Shown here: in pieces, positions 32,723 through 42,775 of the stretch
Numbering within the stretch: the stretch's first letter is position 1
Layout of the letters: each line of letters starts with the position of its first letter
Assembly: GCA_023376005.1 (NCBI GenBank)
Contig: CM042145.1
Coordinates: 58,171,414 to 58,235,413 of the forward strand
DNA: 64,000 nt
Direction: 5' to 3'
Source of the DNA: Doryteuthis pealeii
Taxonomy: Eukaryota; Mollusca; Cephalopoda; Myopsida; Loliginidae
Notes under the pieces: generated by a model
The model's database searches: none
Seen by the model: only the letters and a program-made list of their open reading frames with translations
Told to the model about the DNA's origin: nothing
Position numbers and translations under genes: made by a program

Positions 32723-33490
32723 AAATATTGTTGTTATTGGCCTTCCTCCATCTTCGAAAGACGATGAAATAGTGTCCAAATGGATTTTTTTTTAACTACA
32801 TAGCCTGGGTGGGTTGATATGGATGATGTGCTGCTGCCCAAGTAGCAGATCCCCCTTTCCACACTGTCGCTGTGGTATAAAGGAAAGGCATGAAACCAAT
32901 GCAGTTTGGCAATGGCAGTGTTGCAAAAGTTCAGTGTTACTCAATCTTAGGGACTCCAGTTCCAGATTTATTTTTGGGGTTTACTCCCCTATTTTATCAA
33001 ATAAATTAGAAGTAATAAACACCCAAGACAAAATTTTATAATCATTTATTAAAAACTAATTGTTCTATGGTAAATATTAGCAGCAAAAAATCACAATAAA
33101 TAAAAATTGGAGACTGAGAAGGAGCAAAATCAGTTGACAATATTTATAATTATGTAATGTGTTTTCTATGAAAAGCAGTTTTCATAAAATATATTGGTAG
33201 TACAGAGATACTGATAGGTATGCATCCTGTGTCACTGACAAACAAAATTTTTTTAAATTAGTAAAAAAATTTTTTAAATTCAGTTTAGTGGTTAGTTTTA
33301 AAGGCTATCATAATGAAAGTGCAAAGAAAAATAAGTTAAATATAATTTTGCTTGTTTACCTTTGATTTATTCTTAATATTTCAAGATAAAGATCTTTGTC
33401 AGAAGATTTCTGAACTGTTTCTAGGAATTGTCCATTCTGTTTTGTGCCTTATATCTTCCAAATTATATGTGTGCGTGTGTGTGTCTGTCC
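32723..33490. other. Unassigned spacer
   Basis: No gene recognised. 33175-33260 contains a diverged piece related to the duplicated segment at 33795. Confidence 0.4.
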
Positions 33491-33494
33491 AACA

Positions 33495-33790
33495 ATTAGT
33501 ATTAGTGAAATAGATCACTAATTAGGACTGTGCCTATTCAAGTAGTGACCACCCCAAGCAGAGTTTAACAGGTTTTAATTCAGTTTTCTTTCTCCTAGAC
33601 TGGTTGCCTAACCAACTTTAAAGAGCCCAGTCTACCCTACTATTTACCCATAGCTGGAAGGAGAGTAGTTGGATTCATACCTTTCCCAAGGGTATTAGCA
33701 CTATGTGAACAGTAGCTTTGTCCAGAATTTGAATTCAGATTGACGAGTCCATTTCCTATGACTTTAACCATTCCACTTACATGCCTCCAA
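33495..33790 (-). mobile_element. SINE2 with alternative 3' tail
   Basis: Antisense SINE2 with head at 33790-33730 and body to about 33570. It ends in the alternative tail (33495-33560, antisense of AGTCCTAATTAGTGATCT). Confidence 0.72.
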
Positions 33791-33794
33791 CAAA

Positions 33795-33920
33795 TATCTA
33801 AAAGGACACAGTAAAATTGTATCCATGCGTCCCAGTGAAATATATTTTTAGGAATTTATTTCTATGAGGAATCGATTTTGATCAGGGAATAAAGCCAGAA
33901 AGGAGGAAATATTTACCAAA

Positions 33921-33988
<68 letters not shown>

Positions 33989-34340
33989 CAGAGATGTTGA
34001 TAGGTGTGCTTCCTGCATCCCTGACACAAAAAATCTAAAAGGACGCAGTAAAATCGTATCCATGCATCCTAGTGTTTTTCCTTTTTTCTTCCCTCACCAT
34101 TTCAAGCTAACTGAAAATACATTTCAATAGTTTTAGAAATGAATTACACAGGTTACAAGGTAGGAGTTAGATGGCTTTAGTTGTTTCCTCAGATCATAAA
34201 TAAAAACCCTACAATCTATTAAGAAATTTTAATTGAGACCCATAAATTTTACTGGGACTCATTTAAAGCAAATATGTGAGTCCCAGGATGCACTAAACCA
34301 AAAATCTATCAGCATCACTGGTCGTAGATGTGTGGAATTT
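33795..34340. repeat. Local duplication, copy 1
   Basis: Matches 37215-37660 in the same orientation over about 440 bp: GAGGAATCGATTTTGATCAG, a (CA)n-(TA)n run, CTAAAAGGACGCAGTAAAAT, CACCATTTCAAGCTAACTG. No coding. Confidence 0.75.
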
Positions 34341-34344
34341 AGAG

Positions 34345-35160
34345 ATCATTTCTTTACAGATGTTTGGAAATTTGAAAAAAACATTTTTTAAACTTGTCTT
34401 AACCTTTTCCCTTTCACTTATTTTTTAATTACCCGTCCAAAACAAGGCAGTTTTTTTGTTTTTTTTTGCTTAATCATCCCTTTTATATTTAATTAAGTGA
34501 ATTTGAGAATATTTCTTATAAAATTATCAAAATTTTGGAAGTTGTATGGGTTTGAAATGTATCCTGTTATTATTCTCAGTATAGGCATTACACACGCACA
34601 CATATGTATGTATATATACAGAATTGAAGGAAAAAATAAATGTGAAATCAAAGTTTATTTGTTTTATTTGCAATTATGCCAAGAACTGTGTCATTTACAT
34701 TTCTCACAGCATTAGTTTTGTAAAGTGAAATTTTACTTTTAAATGAAATCATTTACATTCATTAGAAAAAAAGTTACAGAAATAAACTAGTGAAAAAGTA
34801 TTCTTTTATACTTTGAATATAGTAACTAAAACGAACCACAATTGCTAAAAAAAAACAAAAAAAAAAAACACAGAGTACTGGAGACTCATAGAAAATGGAA
34901 AATTAGCAACAAACAAAGTGTCTCAGGCTAGTAAATTTAGTTTCGGTGATAGAACACAAATACTTGTGATTGTAAAAAAAAGTTCAGAATGCGTATCCCA
35001 TGAATACTTAGATAATCAGGGCAGTGGTTAAAATCATGTTGAATGCACTTTGTAAATTCTTAGAATTAAAAAAAATTTTTTTTTTTAAAAGACCAAAAAC
35101 AAAAAGCCAAAAAAGAATTTAAAAAAACCAATACACTAGTATTATCATAATTTCTTTTTT
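34345..35160. other. AT-rich spacer
   Basis: No gene or recognised repeat seen; several poly-A and poly-T runs. Confidence 0.45.
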
Positions 35161-35164
35161 GACT

Positions 35165-35515
35165 TGGTTTTTCATTTGGTTTGTTTTTTTGTTTAATGGC
35201 ATATCAACCTTCATGGGTTATTGAATGCCAAAGCCATTCTTGTAGAATAACATTAGGTAAAGTCAACAGAGAGGCCTATTGTTGGTATCAGCCAAACAGC
35301 AAGGGAGTCTATCTCCTTTTCACTAGTGCTAGATCAGTGACATTGTTTCTGCATTTAAGGTGAAGTACCACACCTACCATCAGCTCTTCACTTTACTGCA
35401 CAGTTCCAAGTTGTGCTACTTATGTGCTGAGTTGGTGAGGGCCAATACTGAATCCAGAACTTTGCGTTCCAAGGTAGATGCTCTACCGACTGAGCTAAAC
35501 CGGCCCTTATTTAAC
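35165..35515 (-). mobile_element. SINE1, full length
   Basis: Minus strand starts GGGCCGGTTTAGCTCAGTCG and GTAGAGCATC, a clear tRNA-like D-arm with box A; box B is degenerate. Body blocks GAGCTGATGGTAGGTGTGG and GATAGACTCCC follow. The 3' end is GGCATTCAATAACCCATG, GGTTGATATGCC and a (CAAA)-type run. Length about 350 bp. Confidence 0.82.
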
Positions 35516-35575
35516 CCATAGCTGGGGGAATAAGAGTATTCATACCTTTCCAAAGTGTATTAGTCTTTTTGACTT
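35507..35575 (-). mobile_element. SINE2 core fragment abutting SINE1
   Basis: TTTAACCCATAGCTGGGGG and CATACCTTTCCAAAGTG are antisense SINE2 body, fused directly to the SINE1 head. Confidence 0.5.
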
Positions 35576-35935
35576 GGCTCAAACAATACTGATAACCAGT
35601 GAAAATAATGTACAACTACTTCAACCACCAAACTGATTCATTTATATATCATTCTATAAAGATTACTTTTGTCATGTGACCACTACTAGGGGATCAACTG
35701 CAGGTGAATTCTTCAATCCATTTACCAACATTATAACCTATGGCCTTAAATTTATCACAGGACCCTGCATCAACGATTAAAATACACTAACAAAAAAATT
35801 TCCAAACATTGATTTCACCAAAATGTTTGCTCACCAACTCAAATTATTTATCAAAATAGAAATTTTTATACGTATAAGTAAACTTATAATCAACTTTCAA
35901 ACTATGTAAAAAAAAAAATTTTTTTTAAATTTAAA
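35576..35935. other. Unassigned spacer
   Basis: No gene or recognised repeat seen. Confidence 0.4.
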
Positions 35936-35937
35936 AA

Positions 35938-35992
35938 ATAACTGAGGTAGTCACTACTAGAATAGGCTCAGCCTTAATTAGTGATCATCCTC
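35938..35992 (+). mobile_element. Isolated alternative SINE2 tail
   Basis: TAGTCACTACTAGAATAGGC and CCTTAATTAGTGATC match the alternative tail at 25277-25325 without an attached SINE2 body. Confidence 0.55.
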
Positions 35993-36139
35993 CACACATT
36001 ACTACAACAACCAACATTACATTTTTTGTTTTGTTTTGTGTGATATTGTTTATATTGTGTAATGTGTGAAAATAAACCATTGTCTTCTGTTTTCTATCAA
36101 AATAAATAAGTACTGATGACAAACTAATACACCGGATGA

Positions 36140-36300
36140 TTGTTTTTACACTTAAATTCTATTACATTTCAATTTTGATTTTCCTCGGACTGTTGTCCTC
36201 ATCTTTATTGTGCTATGTAAAAAACATGTTTCGGCCACTGACTCCTCTGGCCTTCCTCGGGTCTTCCCTCTCTATCCGATCATATGTTCAGATAGACAGA
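36140..36300 (-). repeat. Related block with CTGAAGA-type stem, copy c
   Basis: Minus strand holds GGCC...GGCCGAAAC and AAAGATGAGGACAACAGTCC, shared with 15270-15325. The first motif is CCGAGGA instead of CTGAAGA, and heptads are not evident. Confidence 0.45.
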
Positions 36301-36364
36301 GACTCTGAAGATTCAATACTGACGAGAGACTTTTTTTATGTTATATATGAAATATAGTCGTCGT

Positions 36365-36600
36365 TGGTGTGACCTAAAGTCAGTATCAGCCAGACAGTGA
36401 GGGGGTCTATCCCCTTTACACTAGCGCTAGACCAAGGAGATTGTGTTTTTTTGTTTTTTTTTGCATCTGAGGTGGAGCGCCACACCTACCATCAGCTCTT
36501 TACTTTACTGCACAGATCCCTGTGCTACTCATATACTGAGTTGGCGAGGGCCAGTAACAAACCAGGAACCTTGTGGTTCCTTGGCCGATGCTCTACCAAC
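36365..36600 (-). mobile_element. SINE1, head and body
   Basis: Antisense of SINE1: AGTATCAGCCAGACAGTGAG, CATCAGCTCTTTAC, GAGTTGGCGAGGGCC, and the tRNA-like head ending at GATGCTCTACCAAC. An internal poly-T insertion lies near 36446. Confidence 0.75.
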
Positions 36601-37210
36601 TTTTATATGAAATATACAATTTCTTTATTTCTTATTTTAATTTGCTTTTTAAAATACAGATTCATTTTAGCGTGGCAGTTGAAGTTTGACAATCTTATAA
36701 ATATTTTCACAAAGGAATAACTGAACTCCTCACAAGTTTCTTTGCAGTGAAATAAAAGAAGAAAAGCATTTTAAAATCACAACAAATAATGAAAAAGACA
36801 TGTTCAACAGTTTCTTCAAAAATCAAATTCAGCAATCTGGATACAACAGCATTTGCCTTTATCCAATATTTGTATCATGAAGCAATAAAAATGAAAATAC
36901 ATAAATATCAAATGACATGAGACAATGCAATTACAAAGTTTAGTAAGCTTTACTTAGTCTCACACACAAATAAAATTTTTAAAAAAGAACAAGAGAAAAA
37001 TACAACAACAAAAATATATAAAATAAAAATTTAGATTGTATTTTTAATATATTAACTGGTTTAAATGAGGCATTTTTTGTGGCCTATGGAATGTACTTAT
37101 TTGTTGAAATGCTTTTGGGAATATCGTTGTTAAGCCCAGTCAAGTCACAGGGTTTTATTTTTTGTTTTTTGTTTGTTTTTTTTTTGGTGGGGGGGAAGAG
37201 TCTGCTTTGA
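36601..37210. other. AT-rich spacer
   Basis: No gene or recognised repeat seen. Confidence 0.45.
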
Positions 37211-37214
37211 ATAT

Positions 37215-37339
37215 TAGCATTTGAAATATATTTTTAGGAATTTATTTCTGTGAGGAATCGATTTTGATCAGGGAATAAATTCATGTGGAAATAAAGCCCG
37301 AAAGGAGAAAATATTTACCAAATTTCACACACACACACA

Positions 37340-37375
<36 letters not shown>

Positions 37376-37655
37376 CAGAGATGCTGATAGGTACGCTTCC
37401 TGCATCCCTGACACACAAAAATCTAAAAGGACGCAGTAAAATCGTATCCATGCATCCCAGTGTTTTTCCTTTTTTTCCTCACCATTTCAAGCTAACTGAA
37501 AATACATTAGTTTCTCAGAAATGAAATACACAGGATAGGTTACAATATAGGAGTTAGACAGCTTTAGTTGGAACCCATAAATTTTCCCGGGGACTCATTC
37601 AAAGCAAATGTGTGTGTCAAATGACACACTAAATCAAAAAGCTATCAGTACCACC

Positions 37656-37660
<5 letters not shown>
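37215..37660. repeat. Local duplication, copy 2
   Basis: Direct repeat of 33795-34340 about 3.4 kb away, with CA and TA runs of different length. Confidence 0.75.

Positions 37661-37662
<2 letters not shown>

Positions 37663-37690
<28 letters not shown>
37663..37690. repeat. (TA)n microsatellite
   Basis: TA run at the end of the duplication. Confidence 0.9.
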
Positions 37691-37692
<2 letters not shown>

Positions 37693-39515
37693 CTTATCCA
37701 AATATTATTAACCACAAATGAATTCGATTGTCCATAGACCACAAAATAAGGTATAAAGATAAATAAAAAAATAAATGTAAAAAGATACAAAATTATCCTC
37801 AGGAGTTACAACTGATTTTTTAAAGCTTTTCTTCAGCAATCTAAATCTAAAATTCTTGACAGTTAAAAAGCAGTTCAGCTTTCAATCAAATTCACCTTTG
37901 CTGTTGGAAAATTTCACAAATTTTCCCACCATCAGTTCATGATGATTTTGCAATTTTAAATCAGAAAATGTATTTAAAATGTTCCCCACCTTGCCTCAAA
38001 AATTATCTGACACATTATTTTAAATTTAAATAGACATCCTAAAGCACAAAAACTATGTTGTTACTTCTTGAATAGGATATCGATATTTGAAGGGATTCTA
38101 TTTTATATAATTCTTTGCAGACTTACCTCCCTTCATAATAACTGACATTTTCTGGAATAATTATTTTATTTTTGTTATGTATTTAATGATAAAGAAAAAA
38201 TCAAATCCCTTCTAATTTTTTATCTGTCTCTGCTCAATTTCTCTATTAATAATTGACATATATGGAAGTTTTATGTCAATGTTGCAGAAACAAAAAATAC
38301 TGTTAAAAATATATAAAAATCAATTTATCAGAAAATTAATAAATGCTATTTTAATATCTAAATAAAAACTCTCATTTATTAACTTTTAATTGACTATCCC
38401 ATATAATAATCTATTTATAAGGTATATCTTTAAAATAAAGTAATAAAAAATTGTTCAGCAATTCAGTTTTTGAGATCGTCAAAATATAAACTTCAACAGT
38501 TAACACCAGAAGCAGATTATAATTATGTTTTAACATATTGTTTAAATAAACACAAGAGAAAATTTCTTGATTGATCAATAAATAAATTATACCAGCAGAA
38601 ACAAAAGTTTAAAAATCAAAAATTTGTCATGAAAGAAAAAATTAAATAAAAAAGTTTCAGGTTGATTTTAATAATAACCATCCAAAATTTCAGCAGAATT
38701 AAAATTGTTTTTTGTTTGTTTGTTTTGTTTTTGTTTTTAAATAAATGGATTAAAAATATAGATTTTGATTTAAAAAATAAAAAAGGAGGAAATGTGTTAC
38801 TAACTTAAACTTTAAGGGAGCTATTTTTCCATAAATAAATTGAAAACATTCACCCAAAAGACAATAATTTATTAATCTTCTTCAATACTCGAAAATAAAC
38901 ATATGTATTCAACATTATTTTAAAAGAATGAGAATACAGAACAATGACCTAATGATAAAAATTTTAAATGCTTGTAAAATCTGCAAGATTTTACAGAGCA
39001 GAGTTTAGAAAAATTATAAGATAGTAAAAATGCTAATGTTTTGATAATGTTTTCAAAAAATAAGTCTCGATCTTTTCAAAATATCTTATCAGATAATAGA
39101 TAAAGTTATCTATATAACAAATCTTGATGTTTTTTTTTAAACAGCAAAAGGATAGTGTGGATCCCCAGCCACAATAGATTTAGCTAAAGACCTAAACAAA
39201 ATTTGGTCCCAGTGGATATTTTAGTTTCAGTTATGGATAAGTACAAATAAGTTTGCATCATAAGTAAAGAAAGTGTTGATTTATTTGTGATCAGTTTGAA
39301 GCTTAATTTCAATTTTAATGTTTTCTTCTATTTCTGCGTGGGTTGACAAACCGGGATTTGACATTTCAAAAGCAGATATATTCTGCACACAAAAAAAAAA
39401 AAAGAAGAAAAAGAATTTACAATTCAAATTTAAAAAATAAAAAATAAAGACATACATTTTACCTATTGCACAGGTAGTTGTTCATTTATAAAAATTGATA
39501 TCATGATGAGCAGCA

Positions 39516-39552
<37 letters not shown>

Positions 39553-39565
39553 ATAAATTTGTAAA

Positions 39566-39610
<45 letters not shown>

Positions 39611-39819
39611 ATATACATGGAAAAGGTAGATAAACAAACAAAAATAATAAATTCATGAATAAAACTTAATATTTCGACTTTATTTCATCAAAAACTTAAT
39701 GAGAAATAAAGACGAAATATCAAGTTTTACCCATTAATTGTTTGTGTTGGCTTATCTACCTTTTCAATTTACATTTTCACATTTTGTTTTCCAAACTGTT
39801 TTTCTTAACACACACGCAC

Positions 39820-39851
<32 letters not shown>

Positions 39852-40023
39852 GCTTATAACAAATGATTTTTAGGGAGAAAATGTGTGCCTTGTGTTTAAA
39901 TAAAGTAAGCAGATTCACAAAAAAGTACACTTAGTCTTTAAAAAAGAAAAGAAAAAGAAAATGTGTCGTGTTTAGCAGACTAGTTTTGAGTTTTTTCTTA
40001 GATTTGAAAAAAAGAAAAAGAAA
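37691..40023 (-). other. Probable long 3' UTR of seipin, AT-rich
   Basis: Stretch downstream of the seipin stop, free of recognisable SINEs or LINEs, unlike nearly all other parts of the window. Several AATAAA words occur on the minus strand (for example the complement of TTTATT near 39672 and 39280), so the transcript end cannot be placed. Extent is inference. Confidence 0.35.
39521..39850. repeat. 330-bp palindrome with microsatellite ends
   Basis: Inner arms 39620-39687 and 39700-39767 pair over about 65 bp with interruptions, starting GAAAAGGTAGATAAACAAAC. Outer layers are also symmetric: (TA)n 39521-39550 and (GT)n 39571-39606 on the left, ACACACACGC and (AT)n 39826-39850 on the right. 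It lies about 170 bp past the seipin stop and would fold into a long hairpin in the transcript. Confidence 0.75.
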
Positions 40024-41265
40024 TCAGCTTTGCTTTTGATCATCATGTGTTGTAATATGTCGATGTCTCAGTTCTAAATCAATATCATCAGATGACAACA
40101 AGGTAATATTAGACGATAAAACGGAAGAATCTTCTTCTGTGCTCATTAATTCTAAATTATCAGGACTTTCATCATAAACAGGCTTGGAATTGGCAGTCGA
40201 AACATGTTCTTGGTTTGTCGAAGCAACGTTGACAATAGACATTGTTGAGATATTCGGACGAGAATCAGTCGACCCTAACGACTCCGTAACGACCCCGTCT
40301 TGCGCTGCATGAACCACCCCACCGGTGGAATTTGGCTCTGATTGGGGAGGGTCGACCAGAATTTCGGACCCTGTGGTACCTAATAGTTCCTGGTCAACCG
40401 TGTGATCTTCTCTAAGGAGACGAGCATGGATTTGTCTCCGTCTCTCTTCCATTAAAAGACGATGGCTACTTGGTTGAACAACTACATAACCGCTGTGGAA
40501 ATAATTGTACCAAGACAACATTGCAACAAACATAAGAGAAGAAAGAATGATACCTGTACCCAAAACAGCACAGGTAGCCGGCCAGTGAAACATTAAATAA
40601 CGTAAACCAGTGAAATGGGCGTAGATTTTGAGGGTTGCTGAATACAACTGAAGACTTCGGGTTTTCATTTGTAAAACTGCGCGAAAAGCAGGGTTATAGG
40701 AATTCTCCACATATTTTGAGAACATATCGATGTGCAAAATCTGCTTCTGTTCGTGGGCACCCGTTACAAAAAACGGGGCATATACTAATGTGGTTAAACT
40801 TCGCAAAAGACTTGAACGGTAACGCAGCATTGTTGTCTTGGACGACGTTCTCACAGTATCCCCGGTCGAATTGTAAAACTCTGCCGAGATGACAAACATC
40901 CCCGTAGCCCTGTTTTCAGCCGATTCAGGTAATTCTAGATCGAGCAGGATCTTGTATGCCTGTCCCTGGGTGAGGACCAGGTTCTCATCTTCGTCCGTCA
41001 AATCCACGTGTGCGGTCGGAAACGAACACACTCCGACTCCATCTTCGCAGACATCAAAGAGAAAGTTGCAGTTCCATTGATGGGACACGCTCGGCATATA
41101 CATATAATAAAACGTGCCGTAGATGAATAGAGACATCCATAAAAGAGCTATAAAAATACTAACCGAAATTAGGATTTTGGAAATCGTATACTTTAATTGG
41201 AGGTATTTCCATCTAATTGTATCTTGGCCCCAGTTGATCAGTAGACGACACCATTCAAGAAGCAT
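40024..41265 (-). CDS. BSCL2: Seipin, lipid droplet assembly protein, intronless
   Basis: A 413-residue protein. Seipin is an ER membrane oligomer at ER-lipid droplet contacts that organises lipid droplet biogenesis. Visible features: a short cytosolic N-terminus, a first membrane helix at about 28-56 ending in the family signature LWMSLFIYGTFYYMYMP, a luminal domain at about 60-222 with LELPES, TMLRYRSSLLRSL, EQKQ and ENSY blocks, the conserved AHFTGLRYLM before the second helix at about 229-254, and a Ser- and acid-rich cytosolic tail (257-413). Length is close to vertebrate seipin. The N-glycosylation triplet of human seipin (NVS, residues 88-90) is HVD here; an alternative NST occurs at residue 132. 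The ATG has A at -3. The complete frame lies in one exon, whereas vertebrate genes have many introns, so this is either lineage intron loss or a retrocopy. No stop or shift breaks it. Confidence 0.95.
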   Translation of the reverse strand: MLLEWCRLLINWGQDTIRWKYLQLKYTISKILISVSIFIALLWMSLFIYGTFYYMYMPSVSHQWNCNFLFDVCEDGVGVCSFPTAHVDLTDEDENLVLTQGQAYKILLDLELPESAENRATGMFVISAEFYNSTGDTVRTSSKTTMLRYRSSLLRSLTTLVYAPFFVTGAHEQKQILHIDMFSKYVENSYNPAFRAVLQMKTRSLQLYSATLKIYAHFTGLRYLMFHWPATCAVLGTGIILSSLMFVAMLSWYNYFHSGYVVVQPSSHRLLMEERRRQIHARLLREDHTVDQELLGTTGSEILVDPPQSEPNSTGGVVHAAQDGVVTESLGSTDSRPNISTMSIVNVASTNQEHVSTANSKPVYDESPDNLELMSTEEDSSVLSSNITLLSSDDIDLELRHRHITTHDDQKQS

Positions 41266-41730
41266 TATTATTATTATGACTTTTTTCTTTTCTTTCTTTT
41301 TTTATCTTAACAAAAAAACAACACAAATGTTCTCGAATCTCTCTGTATTTGTCCGTGTAATGAAATACGTGCTCTTTTAACGCAAAATAAATATTAAATA
41401 AACTAGGTGGTTAATAATAGTCCGGGACGACGAAAATAACACGACACAAATCTCGATGTTTATTGTTGCTGTGTTTATGTGCAGCGCCCCCTACAAAATG
41501 ACTCATTGAGGGAGATAACTACTACTATACAAAGACATCATTTTCTCGTCTCGTAAAAATATTAAATCATTAAATAAATAAATAAATAAATAAAAATAAA
41601 ATTCACTCCAAAAAATATTGTACCGAAGCAGTTATACTGTTGTATATAAAAATTATTTAGCTTAAAGAAAAAAAATATTGAAACTGAACCATTAGGCTTT
41701 CTCCGCTGTTGAACTCAACTTTCTAAGGGA
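41266..41730 (-). promoter_or_regulatory. Upstream region of seipin
   Basis: AT-rich with a purine-rich leader just before the ATG. GC-richer patches occur at 41425-41450 and 41480-41500 (CAGCGCCCCCTAC). GAGGGAGATAACTAC at about 41508 and AAGGGAGATAACC at about 41723 repeat a word found elsewhere in the window. No TATA box is evident. Confidence 0.3.
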
Positions 41731-42065
41731 GATAACCATTGTTGTTATGTAATCATTTTTTGACATGCACCAAGTTTTTCTTATCTCAGTTAATCTTTAT
41801 TCAAGCCTTGACACTTCAAATATATAGGTTCTTTCTTATTGTAAGAATTCTTTTTTTTTCTTTTTTTTTTTCAAGTGTTTTTAATTTTTTTTTTCGGGGT
41901 GTGCTAATTGCTGACTTTTTTCATAGTTTGTATGTTAGAGCAAAAGGTTGAATGTTACTTTCCAAGAAGGATATATTTGTTACCAAAATTTTCCTCTAAT
42001 TTGATTAAGACAATATATTTACTTTATTTATTTAATAATAAAAGTAAAGTTATGTATTTAATAGT
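41731..42065. other. T-rich spacer
   Basis: No gene or recognised repeat seen. Confidence 0.45.
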
Positions 42066-42069
42066 AAAA

Positions 42070-42190
42070 GTAAAGCTTATTGTTGGTATTAGCCAAACAG
42101 TGGGGGATTCCATCCTTTTTTTGCAAGCACTAAACCAGGGAGATTGTTTTTGCTGTGGTAGAGCGCCACATTTACCATCAACTCCAAATT
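42070..42190 (-). mobile_element. SINE1 fragment
   Basis: Antisense SINE1 body (TTGGTATTAGCCAAACAGTG, GTAGAGCGCCACATTTACC). Confidence 0.65.
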
Positions 42191-42246
42191 AGGGAGGGTC
42201 GGCCAGGATTTTTGCCCCTGTTCTACCTGATAATCCTTCATGTGTG

Positions 42247-42490
42247 ATGGGTAATTCCATGTCAAATCATCCAGGCTATGTCACCAACACCCTTCAATTT
42301 TTCAGAATTTTTATGCAGGTGTGAACTATGTTTAAAGTTGGACAATGACCAAAATTTGAGCTTCCAATTTCAAAAGTTGTCAGAATAAGGTCGATTTTTA
42401 TCTTTCCAAATTTGAGGGGTTCACGAAAAATGGCGACTTTTTGTAATCTATTTTTGTCTGTAAAATGAGTTTTAGTGCTTCTCTACATTA
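42247..42490 (+). repeat. Dispersed repeat R3, 5' half
   Basis: GGGTAATTCCATGTCAAATC and GGCGACTTTTTGTAATC match 11700-11960 at about the same spacing. It is truncated by the LINE-derived dimer. Confidence 0.65.
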
Positions 42491-42499
42491 TCAGGATGG

Positions 42500-42775
42500 G
42501 AACTGAAAGGTGCTGCAATGCTGTCTTGAACAGATCCTAGAAGTAGCACCCCATAAAAGAGCAAATGTCAGAGATGTGCCAGTACTACTATACAGCTGCA
42601 CTACCTAGGCTTTAATGAAACAATTAGATGAAAATCAGGATGAGAAATGTACAAAGATGCTGCAATGCTGTCTTGAATAGATCCTAGAAGCAGCACCCCA
42701 TAAAAGAACAAGTGTCAGAGATGTGTCAGTACTACTATACAGCTGCACTACCTAGGCTCTACTGATTGGGACCTG
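42500..42775 (+). repeat. 147-bp dimer of LINE-derived sequence
   Basis: TGCTGCAATGCTGTCTTGAA recurs at 42511 and 42658. Broken frames read VSVLLYSCTT and an ILEAAPHK-like block, as in the second LINE family, so the dimer is a duplicated piece of that LINE. Confidence 0.6.
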
